A DNA stretch of 64,000 nucleotides from Albidovulum marisflavi (GTDB lineage Bacteria > Pseudomonadota > Alphaproteobacteria > Rhodobacterales > Rhodobacteraceae). Position numbers and translations under genes: made by a program. The stretch is taken from positions 124,001 through 188,000 of the forward strand of contig NZ_JAOWKY010000003.1 in the NCBI RefSeq assembly GCF_025751435.1. Reading direction: 5' to 3'. Positions 9,515 to 19,495 of this stretch are shown piece by piece; the first letter of the stretch is position 1; each line of letters opens with the position of its first letter. The notes beneath the pieces were generated by a model. That model was given only the letters and a program-made list of their open reading frames with translations. It did not search any database and was not told the origin of the DNA.

Positions 9515-11916
9515 GCCTGCCCCCGCGCCCGCTTCACCGCCGCCAGCACCGCCTCGGCGGTCGCGGGGGCCTGCAGGTCGGGATAGTTCGGCCCGCAGGC
9601 CGCGCAGGCCTGCGACAGCGCCATGAAGGCCGATATGCCGTGCATGAAGGGCGGCTCACCCACGGCCTTCGAGCGATAGATCGTCTCTTCCCGGTTCGCG
9701 CCATCCCAAAGGGCTACGTTGAACATCCGCGGCCGGTCCGAACATGCCGGGATCTTGTAGGTCGAGGGCGCATGGGTGCGAAGCCGCCCCTTGTCGTCCC
9801 ACACAAGCTCCTCGGTCGTGAGCCAGCCCGCGCCCTGAACATAGGCGCCCTCGACCTGCCCGATGTCCAGCGCAGGGTTCAGGCTTGCGCCCGCGTCATG
9901 CAGGATATCGGTCCGCAGGATCCGGTTTTCGCCGGTCAGGGTGTCGATCACGACCTCGGTCACCGAGGCGCCGTAGGCGAAGTAGAAGAAGGGGCGGCCG
10001 CGGCCGGCCTTGCGGTCCCAGGTGATCTTGGGCGTGGCATAGAACCCGGTCTGCGACAGGCTCACGCGGCCCATGTAGCAGCGCCCGGCCGCCTCGGCAA
10101 AGCTCATCTCGTCGCCGCCGACCAGGACCTTGCCATTTTCGAAACGCACCTTCGCCGCGTCGGTCTGGTGTTGCTGCGCCAGGTACTCGGCCATGCGGTC
10201 GCGTATCCGGTCACAGGCGTCCTTGACGGCCATCCCGTTCAGATCCGACCCGGACGACGCGGCGGTGGCCGAGGTGTTGGGCACCTTGCCCGTATCGGTC
10301 GCCGTGATCATCACCGCGCCCACGTCCACCCCGAACGATGCCGCCGCGACCTGGCTGACCTTGCGGAACAGGCCCTGTCCCATCTCGGTTCCGCCGTGGT
10401 TCAGGTGGATCGAACCGTCCTGGTAGACGTGAACCAGGGCGCCCGCCTGGTTCAGGTGGGTCAGCGTGAACGAGATGCCGAACTTCACCGGCGTCAATGC
10501 GATTCCGCGCTTCAGGATCGGGTTGCGCCTGTTCCATGCGTCGATCTGCGCGCGGCGCTCTGCCAGCCCCGCATCGGCCTCAAGCCGCGCGACAAGCCCG
10601 TTCAGGATGAAGTCCTCGACCGGCATGTGATAGGGCGTGGTCTGGAACCCGTTCGCCTTCGGCATCGCGGCGTCCGAACGGATCATCGTCTCGGACCCGC
10701 GCGACCCCAGATCCACAAGCGGATCCTTGGGAAAACTCTCGTGCCCCGGTGCCGGCACCGGCGCGGCGCGATCCGTCGCTTCGGCGTAGAAGTTCCGCTT
10801 GCGGACCGCGGTCGGATCCAGCCCGAGATCATGGGCGATGTGGTCCATCACCCGCTCGATCCCCAGCATTCCCTGCGGGCCGCCGAAGCCGCGATAGGCG
10901 GTCGCGGATTGGGTGTTGGTCTTCAGCCGGTGGCTTTCGATGCGGACATGGTCGAGGTTGTAGGCGTTGTCGGCATGCAGCATCGCCCGGTCCGCGACCG
11001 GCAGGCTCAGGTCCATCGACCAGCCGCAGCGGGCAAGCTGAAGGAACTCGATCCCCTTGATATGCCCCTCGGCATCGACGCCCACGCGGTACTCGATCCG
11101 GAAATCGTGGCGCTTGCCGGTGATGGTCATGTCGTCGTCGCGGTCGTAGCGCATCTTGGCGGGGCGTCCCAGAAGCCGCGCGACCAGCGCGCAGGACACC
11201 GCCAGCGCATTGCCCTGGCTTTCCTTGCCGCCAAACCCGCCCCCCATGCGGCGGCTTTCGACACGGACCGCGTGCATGGGCAGGCCGATCGCCTCGGCGA
11301 CCTTGTGCTGGATCTCTGTCGGGTGCTGGGTCGAGGACTGGACGACCACGCCGCCCTCTGCCGGCATCGCCAGCGCCGCCTGGCCTTCCAGGTAGAAATG
11401 TTCCTGTCCGCCCATCAGGAAGCGGCCCGCGATCACCTTGGGCGCGCCGTCGATTGCCGCGGCCGCATCGCCCTTGGACCAGACGACCGGACCGCCTTCG
11501 AACCGGCTGTCGGCGGCCAGCGCCTGATCGACCGTAAGGATCGCCGGTTTTTCGCGGTAAACGACCTTCCCCTTGCGCGCGGCCTTGCGCGCCTGAAGAT
11601 GACTCTGCGCGATGACGAGAAAGATCGGCTGGCCGACATAGTGAACCGTTCCGGTCGCCAGCAGCGGTTCGTCATGCGCGGACGGGGACACGTCGTTGGT
11701 GAAGGGCAGGTCGTCCGCCGTCCACACGGCGATGACGCCCGGCGCGGCCCTGACCGCCGACAGGTCGATCGACACGATGTCCGCATGGGCCACGGTCGAA
11801 AGGCCGAAGGCCAGGTGCGCGGTGTTGGCCGGAAGCGGCACATCGTCGATATAGCGTGCGGCGCCGGTGACATGCAGTTCCGCGCTGTCATGGGGGATGG
11901 GTTTCGCGACGCTCAT
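9511..11916 (-). CDS. xdhB: Xanthine dehydrogenase, molybdenum-binding subunit
   Basis: Large catalytic subunit that oxidises hypoxanthine to xanthine and xanthine to urate at a Mo-pterin centre; 801 residues, the usual size for bacterial XdhB. Landmarks are the GGGFGG cofactor loop (225-230), the [10 protein letters not shown] region, [10 protein letters not shown] and the C-terminal [11 protein letters not shown] with the catalytic glutamate (Glu754). The gene overlaps xdhA upstream and xdhC downstream by ATGA. It acts as a heterotetramer with XdhA, in the cytoplasm. Substrate choice (hypoxanthine/xanthine) is inferred from the family. Confidence 0.95.
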   Translation of the reverse strand: MSVAKPIPHDSAELHVTGAARYIDDVPLPANTAHLAFGLSTVAHADIVSIDLSAVRAAPGVIAVWTADDLPFTNDVSPSAHDEPLLATGTVHYVGQPIFLVIAQSHLQARKAARKGKVVYREKPAILTVDQALAADSRFEGGPVVWSKGDAAAAIDGAPKVIAGRFLMGGQEHFYLEGQAALAMPAEGGVVVQSSTQHPTEIQHKVAEAIGLPMHAVRVESRRMGGGFGGKESQGNALAVSCALVARLLGRPAKMRYDRDDDMTITGKRHDFRIEYRVGVDAEGHIKGIEFLQLARCGWSMDLSLPVADRAMLHADNAYNLDHVRIESHRLKTNTQSATAYRGFGGPQGMLGIERVMDHIAHDLGLDPTAVRKRNFYAEATDRAAPVPAPGHESFPKDPLVDLGSRGSETMIRSDAAMPKANGFQTTPYHMPVEDFILNGLVARLEADAGLAERRAQIDAWNRRNPILKRGIALTPVKFGISFTLTHLNQAGALVHVYQDGSIHLNHGGTEMGQGLFRKVSQVAAASFGVDVGAVMITATDTGKVPNTSATAASSGSDLNGMAVKDACDRIRDRMAEYLAQQHQTDAAKVRFENGKVLVGGDEMSFAEAAGRCYMGRVSLSQTGFYATPKITWDRKAGRGRPFFYFAYGASVTEVVIDTLTGENRILRTDILHDAGASLNPALDIGQVEGAYVQGAGWLTTEELVWDDKGRLRTHAPSTYKIPACSDRPRMFNVALWDGANREETIYRSKAVGEPPFMHGISAFMALSQACAACGPNYPDLQAPATAEAVLAAVKRARGQA

Positions 11917-13277
11917 GCCTGCACCTCCAGGACATCGGCTTGTGCGCCCGTGCTTTCATGGAAGTAGCGGACAAGCATGTTCTGCGCTGATTCCAGCCGG
12001 TACGCGGCCGAAGCCCGCATGTCGGTCATGGGCGTGAAGTCCCGCGCGAAGGCGGGTAGTGCCGCCTCGACCGTGGCCAGTGTCCAGTCGCGGCCGACCA
12101 GCGCCGCCTCGACTGCCGCCGCGCGCTTGGGGATGCCGGCCATCCCGCCGAAGGCGATGCGGGCGGCGACCACCTTGCCACCCTCACGCGTCACGTTGAA
12201 ACAGCCGCAAACGGCCGAGATGTCCTGGTCGAACCGTTTGGACAGCTTGTAGCAGGCAAGGTCGGGGGCGTTACCGGGTATGGTGATCCCTTCGACGAAC
12301 TCGCCCTTCTCGCGGTCCTGCTTGCGATAGTCCAAGAAGAAGGCCTCCAGCGGCAGAGTGCGCCGGGCACCGCCGCGGCGCAGATGCAGCGTGGCGCCCA
12401 TCGCGATCAGTGCGGGCGGCGTGTCGCCGATGGGCGATCCGTTCGCGATGTTGCCGCCGATGGTCGCCGCGCTGCGGATCTGCTCGGAGGCGAAACGGCG
12501 CAGAAGTTCGGCGAACTCCGGATGGGCCGAGGAGACGGCCGACCGCAACGCCGCGATCGAAACGCCGGCGCCGACGCGCCAGCCGCCATCCACCTTCTCG
12601 ATCTTCTGAAGGTCCCTGCAGGCGTGAAGGAATGCGACCTCGGGCAGATCGCGCAGCTCTTTCGTGACCCAAAGGCCGACGTCCGTGGCGCCGGCGATCA
12701 GCGTGGCGTCCGGGTGCGCTTCGTACCAGTCGGCCAGCGCATCCGAGGTTTCGGGCGCGAAGGGGGCAGGGCCGTCGGCGGGGGCGGGCCTGTCCTTGAC
12801 CCAGGTCGGAACCGGCTGTCCCGCCACCGCTTCGGCCGCGCGGATGATCGGCGCGTAGCCCGTGCAGCGGCACAGGTTTCCGGCAAGGTAATCGTCGTGA
12901 TCGGTCGCGCCGTTCCTGTGCGCCGTGGCCATCGACATGACGAAACCGGGCGTGCAGAAGCCGCACTGGCTGCCGTGCCTGTCGATCATTTCCCTTTGCA
13001 CCGGATGCAGTTCGCCCTTCGGACCTGTCAGCCCCTCGACCGTGCGCACCGCCTTGCCGTGCAGTTGGGGCAGGAACAGGATGCAGGCGTTCAGCGCGCG
13101 CGAACCCGTGTCGTCTGTCACCATGACGGTGCAGGCGCCGCAGTCGCCTTCGTTGCATCCTTCCTTTGTTCCCTTGAGCCCGCGGTCTTCGCGCAGCCAG
13201 TCCAACAGAGTCCGCGTCGGATTCGCTTCCGACACGCGGACAGGCGTTCCATTCAACAGAAACGCGATGTCATTCAT
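11913..13277 (-). CDS. xdhA: Xanthine dehydrogenase, FeS/FAD small subunit
   Basis: Electron-transfer subunit carrying two [2Fe-2S] clusters and FAD, passing electrons from the Mo site to NAD+. The 454-residue protein shows the plant-type ferredoxin cysteines 41, 46, 49 and 65, the second cluster CGFC (105, 108) and CRC (136, 138), then an FAD-binding domain (about 170-340, with [14 protein letters not shown]) and a CO-dehydrogenase flavoprotein C-terminal domain. It is the first gene of the leftward seven-gene operon; its promoter should lie in 13278-13543, but no convincing -35/-10 pair was seen there. Confidence 0.95.
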   Translation of the reverse strand: MNDIAFLLNGTPVRVSEANPTRTLLDWLREDRGLKGTKEGCNEGDCGACTVMVTDDTGSRALNACILFLPQLHGKAVRTVEGLTGPKGELHPVQREMIDRHGSQCGFCTPGFVMSMATAHRNGATDHDDYLAGNLCRCTGYAPIIRAAEAVAGQPVPTWVKDRPAPADGPAPFAPETSDALADWYEAHPDATLIAGATDVGLWVTKELRDLPEVAFLHACRDLQKIEKVDGGWRVGAGVSIAALRSAVSSAHPEFAELLRRFASEQIRSAATIGGNIANGSPIGDTPPALIAMGATLHLRRGGARRTLPLEAFFLDYRKQDREKGEFVEGITIPGNAPDLACYKLSKRFDQDISAVCGCFNVTREGGKVVAARIAFGGMAGIPKRAAAVEAALVGRDWTLATVEAALPAFARDFTPMTDMRASAAYRLESAQNMLVRYFHESTGAQADVLEVQA

Positions 13278-13543
13278 CCTGTGGTCCCGCCGCCTTCTCT
13301 TCGACCGAGTTTTCGCGTGTCCGCCCGATGCGGCGTAAAGCGGTACACGCCCCGTCTCCCTTCGACAATGAAGCCTTCTTGCACGTCACATGGCAAGACT
13401 AATGTTTCATCTGAACCCGAATAGAGTTTCAGGAAATTATGTAAAATGGGGGAATCGATCTGCGTTCTTGCGGGAATGTCGCGCTTTTACGGGCGGACAT
13501 GTTAAAGCCAAGCTGCAACATAAAGCTTGTCGGAGCGGCGTCA

Positions 13544-14356
13544 ATGAACACGTTTCTTCTGTCTGCCGTGCTGGTTCTGGCGGGGCTTCTCGCTGTGCAT
13601 CTCTTTTTGGTGTCGCGGTTTTCGCGCAGGATCGCCACCCGCGTCGCACAACTGCGCCAGGCAAGACCCGCCCTTGTTCGCGCGGATCTTCCCGAACCGG
13701 TCCGCGCCTTCGCCCTGCGGTGCGGGGCCGGGCCAGGCGTCCGCACCGCACGCTTCCGCCAGGTGGCCGAGATGCGACTGAAACGGGGCGCCCCTTTTCA
13801 GGAGATCCGCGCGACCCAGCACATCGCGCTTGGAGAGCCGGGATTTGCCTGGGATGCCGCGCGGTTCATCGGGCCCGTGACGATGTTTCGCGTGATCGAC
13901 GCCTACGACCCAGGCGGCGGCCTGCTGGAGGCGCGGCTTCTGGGGTCGGTGCCTCTGGCCGCGAAGTCCGGCACCGAGATCGCACTGGGCGAGGCGCTGC
14001 GCTATCTGGCCGAGCTGCCCTGGGCGCCCGACGCGATCCTTGGCGACCCGGCGATCGGCTGGCGGATGACCGATGAAGGACGGGCCGAGGCCACGCTTGC
14101 GGTGGCGGACCAACTGGCGCGCGTTACCTTCAGTTTCGGCGCCGATGGCGACATCGAGACGGTCGAGGCCAAGAACCGCCCCGCCTTCGATGCCGAGGGG
14201 CGCGCCGCAACCTATGACTGGCGTGGCCGCTTCTGGGGATATCGCCAGTTCGGCGACCGGCGCGTCCCGGAATGGGGCGAGGTCGGCTACGTCTACCCGG
14301 AAGGTTTCGAGGTCTACTTTCGCGGCCGGATCCTGGAATACGAAATCCTGGGGTGA
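13544..14356 (+). CDS. DUF6544/DUF6920-like membrane-anchored protein
   Basis: A 270-residue protein of unknown function. It starts with a hydrophobic segment (about residues 4-24) followed by an RRIATR basic stretch, so it is probably anchored in the inner membrane with the bulk as one soluble domain. The pattern (LPEPVRAFALRCGAG near residue 50, a central FAWDAARFIGPVTMFRVIDAY segment, a WRGRFWGYRQFGDRRVPEWGEV segment near the C-terminus) fits the DUF6544 family, recently renamed DUF6920. The ATG at 13544 has GGAG about nine bases upstream; an in-frame ATG at 13499 lacks such a site. It is divergent from xdhA and ends 46 bases before dnaE. Confidence 0.65.
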   Translation: MNTFLLSAVLVLAGLLAVHLFLVSRFSRRIATRVAQLRQARPALVRADLPEPVRAFALRCGAGPGVRTARFRQVAEMRLKRGAPFQEIRATQHIALGEPGFAWDAARFIGPVTMFRVIDAYDPGGGLLEARLLGSVPLAAKSGTEIALGEALRYLAELPWAPDAILGDPAIGWRMTDEGRAEATLAVADQLARVTFSFGADGDIETVEAKNRPAFDAEGRAATYDWRGRFWGYRQFGDRRVPEWGEVGYVYPEGFEVYFRGRILEYEILG

Positions 14357-14402
14357 CCTCGGACTGCTTCCGCTTGGCCCGCCGCTCGGCTAGTGTCGCT
14401 CC

Positions 14403-17400
14403 ATGACCCGTGACCCTCGATTCATCCATCTTCGCGTCCACACCGAGTATTCGCTGCTCGAGGGCGCTGTTCCGGTCAAGAAGCTTCCCGGTCTGGCCGA
14501 AAAGATGGGCATGCCCGCCGTTGCCGTGACCGACACGAACAACATGTTCGCGGCGCTTGAGTTTTCCGTCACCGCCTCTGGCGCGGGCATCCAGCCGATC
14601 GTCGGATGCCAGCTTTCGCTGGATCACGACCCGGTCCAGCCTGGCGAACGCGCCAGGCCACCCGCGCCGATCGTCCTGCTCGCACAGTCCGAGGCGGGCT
14701 ACATGAACCTGATGAAACTGAACTCCTGCCTGTACCTGCGCGGCGACGGATCGCTGCCGCACGTCACGGTGGACGAGGTCGAGGCGCATTCAGACGGGCT
14801 GATCTGCCTGTCAGGCGGGCCGGACGGTCCGATGGGCCGGCTTTTGCAGGCCGGGCAGCGGGGCAAGGCAGAGGCGCTTCTGCGCCGTCTCGCGGTGGCA
14901 TTTCCCACGCGGCTTTATGTCGAGCTTCAGCGTCACCCCGGCGAGGGCGGGAGGCTGCCCGAGGCCGAACGCCTGACCGAACGCGGCCATGTCGAGATGG
15001 CATATGACCTCGGCCTTCCGCTGGTCGCCACGAACGATGTCTACTTCCCGAAAACCGGGATGTACGAAGCGCACGACGCGATGATCTGCATCGCGGAGGG
15101 CGCCTATGTCGATCAGCAGGAACCGCGCCGCCGCCTGACGCCGCAGCACTACCTGAAGACGCCCGAGGAGATGTCGGCACTGTTTGCCGACCTGCCCGAG
15201 GCGCTGGAGAATACCGTCGAGATCGCGCGCCGTTGCGCCTTCAAGGCGTCGAAGCGCAAGCCGATCCTGCCGCGCTTCGCCGATGACGAGGTCGAGGAAC
15301 TGCGCCGTCAGGCGTGGGAGGGGCTGCGCGCCCGGCTTGCGGTCATTCCGCATTCCGCCCCGGTCGAGGAATACGAGGCGCGGCTGAAGTTCGAGCTGGA
15401 CATCATCGAACAGATGGGCTTCCCCGGCTACTTCCTGATCGTCGCCGACTTCATCAAGTGGGCCAAGGATCACGACATCCCGGTAGGGCCGGGGCGCGGC
15501 TCGGGCGCGGGCTCTCTGGTGGCTTACGCGCTGACGATCACCGACCTTGATCCCTTGCGCTATTCGCTTCTGTTCGAACGCTTCCTGAACCCGGAACGGG
15601 TTTCGATGCCGGACTTCGACATCGACTTCTGCATGGACCGGCGCGAAGAGGTCATCGAATACGTCCAGCATCGCTACGGGCGGGAAAAGGTCGCGCAGAT
15701 CATCACCTTCGGCGCGCTTCTCTCAAAGGCGGCTGTACGCGACGTGGGCCGCGTGCTGCAGATGCCCTATGGCCAGGTCGACAAGCTGTCCAAGCTGATC
15801 CCGGTCGAGGGCGTCAAGCCGGTCTCGATCGAAAAGGCGCTGGCCGACGAGCCCCGCCTGCGTGAGGCCGCGCGGGCGGAGGAGGTGGTCAAGCGCCTTC
15901 TGGACTACGGCCAGCAGATCGAGGGGCTGCTGCGCAACGCATCGACACACGCGGCGGGCGTGGTGATCGGCGACCGGCCGCTGGACGAACTGGTGCCGCT
16001 TTACCAGGACCCGCGCTCGACCATGCCCGCGACCCAGTTCAACATGAAATGGGTGGAACAGGCCGGGCTGGTGAAGTTCGACTTCCTCGGGCTCAAGACG
16101 CTGACCGTGATCCAGAACGCCGTCGACCTGATCCGCGACGGCGGCCGGCATCTGCACATCGCCGCCGACGGGCGGGAACTTTACGCCCCGCCGGAGGGGG
16201 CGGTCGATCAGATCAACGCCATCCCGCTGGAGGACGCGCCCACCTACGAACTTTATGCCCGCGCCCAGACCGTCGCGGTGTTCCAGGTGGAAAGCACGGG
16301 CATGATGGATGCGCTCCGCCGCATGAAGCCCACCTGCATCGAGGATATCGTGGCCCTCGTGGCGCTTTACCGTCCCGGCCCGATGGAGAACATCCCGGTC
16401 TATTGCGAGGTCAAGAACGGCCTGCGCGAGATCGAATCCATCCATCCGACCATCGACCACATCCTGGCCGAAACCCAGGGCATCATCGTCTACCAAGAGC
16501 AGGTGATGGAGATCGCCAAGGTCATGGCGGGCTATTCGCTTGGCGGCGCCGACCTTCTGCGCCGCGCCATGGGCAAGAAGATCAAGGAGGAGATGGACAA
16601 GGAACGCCCGAAGTTCATCGAGGGCGCCAAGAAGACTCACAACGTCGATGCAAAGAAGGCGGGCGAGGTCTTCGACCTTCTGGAGAAATTCGCAAACTAC
16701 GGCTTCAACAAGTCGCACGCTGCAGCCTATGCCGTCGTCAGCTACCAGACCGCCTGGCTGAAGGCCAACCACCCGGTCGAGTTCATGGCGGCGGTGATGA
16801 ACTGCGATATCCATCTGACCGACAAGCTTGCCATCTACAAGCGAGAGGTGGACCGCATGGGCATCGCGACGGTCTCCCCTTGCGTCAACCGCTCCTTCGC
16901 GACCTTCACGGTGAAGGACGGCAAGGTTGTCTATGCCCTTGGCGCACTCAAGAACGTGGGCGTCGAGGCGATGAAGATGATCGTCGCGGCGCGGGGCCAG
17001 AAGGCATTCGTCTCGCTCTTCGATTTCGCGCGCCGGGTGGATCTGAAACGGCTGGGCAAGCGCCCGCTGGAAATGCTGGTCCGCGCCGGGGCGTTCGACG
17101 TGCTTGATGCCAACCGCCGCCGGGTTTTCGACAGCCTTGACGCTTTGTCTGCGTGGTCGGCGGCGGTGCATGAAGCTTCTTCGTCCTCGCAGGTGTCCCT
17201 GTTCGGCGATGCGGGGGACGATCTGCCCGAACCGCGCCTGGCGCCCGTTGACGACTGGTTGCCCGTCGAACGACTTGCGGAAGAGCACAAGGCCGTAGGC
17301 TTCTACCTGTCGGGCCATCCGCTGGACGATTACATGCCCGCGCTCAGGCGCAAGAAGGTCATGACGCTGACCGAGGTCACCGCCGCGGCCGAGCGCGGTC

Positions 17401-17906
17401 CGCTGGTCGCCAAGATGGCCGGCACCGTGTCGAACCGGCAGGAACGCAAGTCCGCGCGCGGCAACCGGTTTGCCTTTGTCGGCCTGTCCGATCCGACCGG
17501 CCTTTACGAGGTCACGGTGTTTTCCGACACGCTTGAGACCGCGCGACAGCATCTTGAGCCCGGCAGCGCGGTTGTCCTGACGGTCGAGGCGAACCTTGAG
17601 GGCGAGACCCTGAAGTTGCTCGCGCGCGGTGCCCAACCCATAGACAGCGTCGCCGCCGACGCCGGCGCGGCCGGGCTTCGTATCCACGTCGAAACCGAGG
17701 CCGCCGTCACCTCGGTCGCCAATCTGCTTGCGCGGATGCAGGAAGAGGCCAGGGTCCGGTCACGCGGCCCGGTCAGCTTCCTTGTCGCGGACCGCGCGAC
17801 GGGCACCGAGGTCGAGGTCGAGACAGGCCGCGATTTCCCGGTCAATCCCCAGATCAAGGGCGCCATCAAGTCGATGTCCGGCGTGGTGCTGGTGGAGGAG
17901 ATATGA
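14403..17906 (+). CDS. dnaE: DNA polymerase III alpha subunit
   Basis: Catalytic subunit of the replicative DNA polymerase holoenzyme, 1167 residues, close to the E. coli length. It starts with a PHP domain (FIHLRVHTEYSLLEGA). The polymerase active site is in PDFDIDFCMDRREE with Asp404 and Asp406. The palm glycine loop GPGRGSGAGSLVAYAL precedes it. The thumb and fingers follow, then an OB-fold (about residues 990-1075) and a C-terminal tau-binding region. The gene starts at ATG 14403 and its stop overlaps the start of the next gene by ATGA. No sign of damage was seen. Confidence 0.97.
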   Translation: MTRDPRFIHLRVHTEYSLLEGAVPVKKLPGLAEKMGMPAVAVTDTNNMFAALEFSVTASGAGIQPIVGCQLSLDHDPVQPGERARPPAPIVLLAQSEAGYMNLMKLNSCLYLRGDGSLPHVTVDEVEAHSDGLICLSGGPDGPMGRLLQAGQRGKAEALLRRLAVAFPTRLYVELQRHPGEGGRLPEAERLTERGHVEMAYDLGLPLVATNDVYFPKTGMYEAHDAMICIAEGAYVDQQEPRRRLTPQHYLKTPEEMSALFADLPEALENTVEIARRCAFKASKRKPILPRFADDEVEELRRQAWEGLRARLAVIPHSAPVEEYEARLKFELDIIEQMGFPGYFLIVADFIKWAKDHDIPVGPGRGSGAGSLVAYALTITDLDPLRYSLLFERFLNPERVSMPDFDIDFCMDRREEVIEYVQHRYGREKVAQIITFGALLSKAAVRDVGRVLQMPYGQVDKLSKLIPVEGVKPVSIEKALADEPRLREAARAEEVVKRLLDYGQQIEGLLRNASTHAAGVVIGDRPLDELVPLYQDPRSTMPATQFNMKWVEQAGLVKFDFLGLKTLTVIQNAVDLIRDGGRHLHIAADGRELYAPPEGAVDQINAIPLEDAPTYELYARAQTVAVFQVESTGMMDALRRMKPTCIEDIVALVALYRPGPMENIPVYCEVKNGLREIESIHPTIDHILAETQGIIVYQEQVMEIAKVMAGYSLGGADLLRRAMGKKIKEEMDKERPKFIEGAKKTHNVDAKKAGEVFDLLEKFANYGFNKSHAAAYAVVSYQTAWLKANHPVEFMAAVMNCDIHLTDKLAIYKREVDRMGIATVSPCVNRSFATFTVKDGKVVYALGALKNVGVEAMKMIVAARGQKAFVSLFDFARRVDLKRLGKRPLEMLVRAGAFDVLDANRRRVFDSLDALSAWSAAVHEASSSSQVSLFGDAGDDLPEPRLAPVDDWLPVERLAEEHKAVGFYLSGHPLDDYMPALRRKKVMTLTEVTAAAERGPLVAKMAGTVSNRQERKSARGNRFAFVGLSDPTGLYEVTVFSDTLETARQHLEPGSAVVLTVEANLEGETLKLLARGAQPIDSVAADAGAAGLRIHVETEAAVTSVANLLARMQEEARVRSRGPVSFLVADRATGTEVEVETGRDFPVNPQIKGAIKSMSGVVLVEEI

Positions 17907-19480
17907 ACGGCTGGCCGCGCAGGCTGGTCCGCGCGGTCTGGCACTTCTTGACGGTTGCCGCGACCTGCGCGTTGGCCGTTGTGCGGGCGCGCTCGCCCTA
18001 TCCGCTGCCGTCGCTGGACGGCCGCACCGAAAGCCAAGCCATTCCCGCTTCGTCCGACACGGCCCTGGGCGCGGCCATCCTGCCGGAAGCGGCGCGGCAT
18101 CCAGGCTGCTCGGGCATCCTTGCGCTGGAGAACGGGATCGACGCCTTTGCCGCGCGGATGGCGCTTGCCCACGCCGCGCAACGGTCGATCGACGCGCAGT
18201 ATTACATATGGGAAGACGACCTGACCGGCATCAGGCTGCTTTCGGAACTGGCCGCCGCCGCCGAACGCGGGGTGCGTGTGCGCATCCTGGTAGATGACAT
18301 CGGCACCAGCGCGCTGGATCAGGAGCTTCTGTCGCTTGCCAAACTGCCGATGGCAGAGGTCCGCATCTTCAACCCCTTCGTCCTGCGCTTCCCTCGCAAC
18401 CTGAGCTACCTGTTCGATTTCCCGCGCCTGAACCGGCGGATGCACAACAAGTCCTTCACCGTCGATGGCGTCGCGACGATCATCGGTGGCCGCAACATCG
18501 GCAATCTTTATTTCGAGACGGGCAGCGGCAATCTGTATTCGGACCTGGATGTTCTGGCCGTAGGGCCCGCCGCAGCCGATGTCGCGACCGACTTTGACCG
18601 GTACTGGAACAGTCTGTCGGCCTATCCGGTCGAACGGCTGGTCAAGCCAGAGCCCGACGGCGCGACCAGGCTTGCGCGGCGCGACGCCGCCAATCAGCAA
18701 ACCGCCCAGGCCGAGGCCTATGGCAAGGCTGTCGGATCGTCCCAGCTTTACGCCCGGATCATGGAGCACCGCCTGCCGCTCGACTGGGCCAAGACCCGGC
18801 TTTTCAGCGACGATCCCGCCAAGGCTCTTGGTGCGGTCGAACATGACGGGGTGATGATACGGGCGCTTCTGGACGAACTTGGACAGCCCGCGGCGGCATT
18901 CGATATCATTTCTGCCTACCTTGTGCCGGGAAAGCGGGTCATCTCCGATCTGAACGAAATGGCGCGTTCGGGGGTGCACCTTCGCACACTGACCAACGCC
19001 CTTGAGTCGACCGATGCGACGCCAGTGCATTCGGGCTACATGCGCTATCGCGATGCGCTATTGGACATGGGCGCCGAGGTCTGGGAACTGAAGAACGAGG
19101 ACGGAGAGCGCAAGTCGGTCAACGACCTTGGGATCGTCGCCGTTTCCCGCACTGCGCTTCACGCCAAGACCTTCCAGATCGACCGGCGGCGCGCCTTCGT
19201 GGGGTCGCTGAATTTCGACCCGCGGTCAAAGCGGCTGAACTGCGAAATGGGACTTGTGATCGACAGCCCCGCGCTTGCCGGCCTGGTCGCGGACTGGCTG
19301 GACGAAAACCTGCCGAAGCTTGCCTACCGCGTCCGTCGCTCGCCCACGGGCACGCTGGTCTGGATCGAACGGCCGGGACATCCGAACGAGGTCCTCTGGA
19401 CGGCCGAGCCGAACACGACCTTGCCCCTGCGCGCAATGGTCCGGCTTGTCAGCCTGCTGCCTGTCGAAGGTCTGCTGTGA
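17903..19480 (+). CDS. Phospholipase D family protein, ClsC/YmdC-like cardiolipin synthase
   Basis: A 525-residue protein with two HKD phosphodiesterase motifs, around His181 (HNKSFTVDGVATIIGGRN) and His420 (HAKTFQIDRRRAFVGSLNF). The order of segments (AQYYIWEDDLTGI, RILVDDIGTSALD, RIFNPF, YLFDFPRLNRRMHNK) closely follows E. coli ClsC/YmdC, which makes cardiolipin from phosphatidylglycerol and phosphatidylethanolamine. A weak hydrophobic stretch near the N-terminus may tether it to the membrane. The enzymatic role is inferred from family resemblance. Its start overlaps the dnaE stop by ATGA, so it is translated from the same message. Confidence 0.8.
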   Translation: MNGWPRRLVRAVWHFLTVAATCALAVVRARSPYPLPSLDGRTESQAIPASSDTALGAAILPEAARHPGCSGILALENGIDAFAARMALAHAAQRSIDAQYYIWEDDLTGIRLLSELAAAAERGVRVRILVDDIGTSALDQELLSLAKLPMAEVRIFNPFVLRFPRNLSYLFDFPRLNRRMHNKSFTVDGVATIIGGRNIGNLYFETGSGNLYSDLDVLAVGPAAADVATDFDRYWNSLSAYPVERLVKPEPDGATRLARRDAANQQTAQAEAYGKAVGSSQLYARIMEHRLPLDWAKTRLFSDDPAKALGAVEHDGVMIRALLDELGQPAAAFDIISAYLVPGKRVISDLNEMARSGVHLRTLTNALESTDATPVHSGYMRYRDALLDMGAEVWELKNEDGERKSVNDLGIVAVSRTALHAKTFQIDRRRAFVGSLNFDPRSKRLNCEMGLVIDSPALAGLVADWLDENLPKLAYRVRRSPTGTLVWIERPGHPNEVLWTAEPNTTLPLRAMVRLVSLLPVEGLL

Positions 19481-19495
19481 CGCGGCGGGGTCCCG

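Noticed and set aside
9355-11967. Very long plus-strand open frame (about 870 codons) opposite xdhB
   Set aside because: Arg/His/Gly-rich composition with no motif; it is the usual antisense shadow of a GC-rich gene. xdhB on the other strand carries all family motifs.
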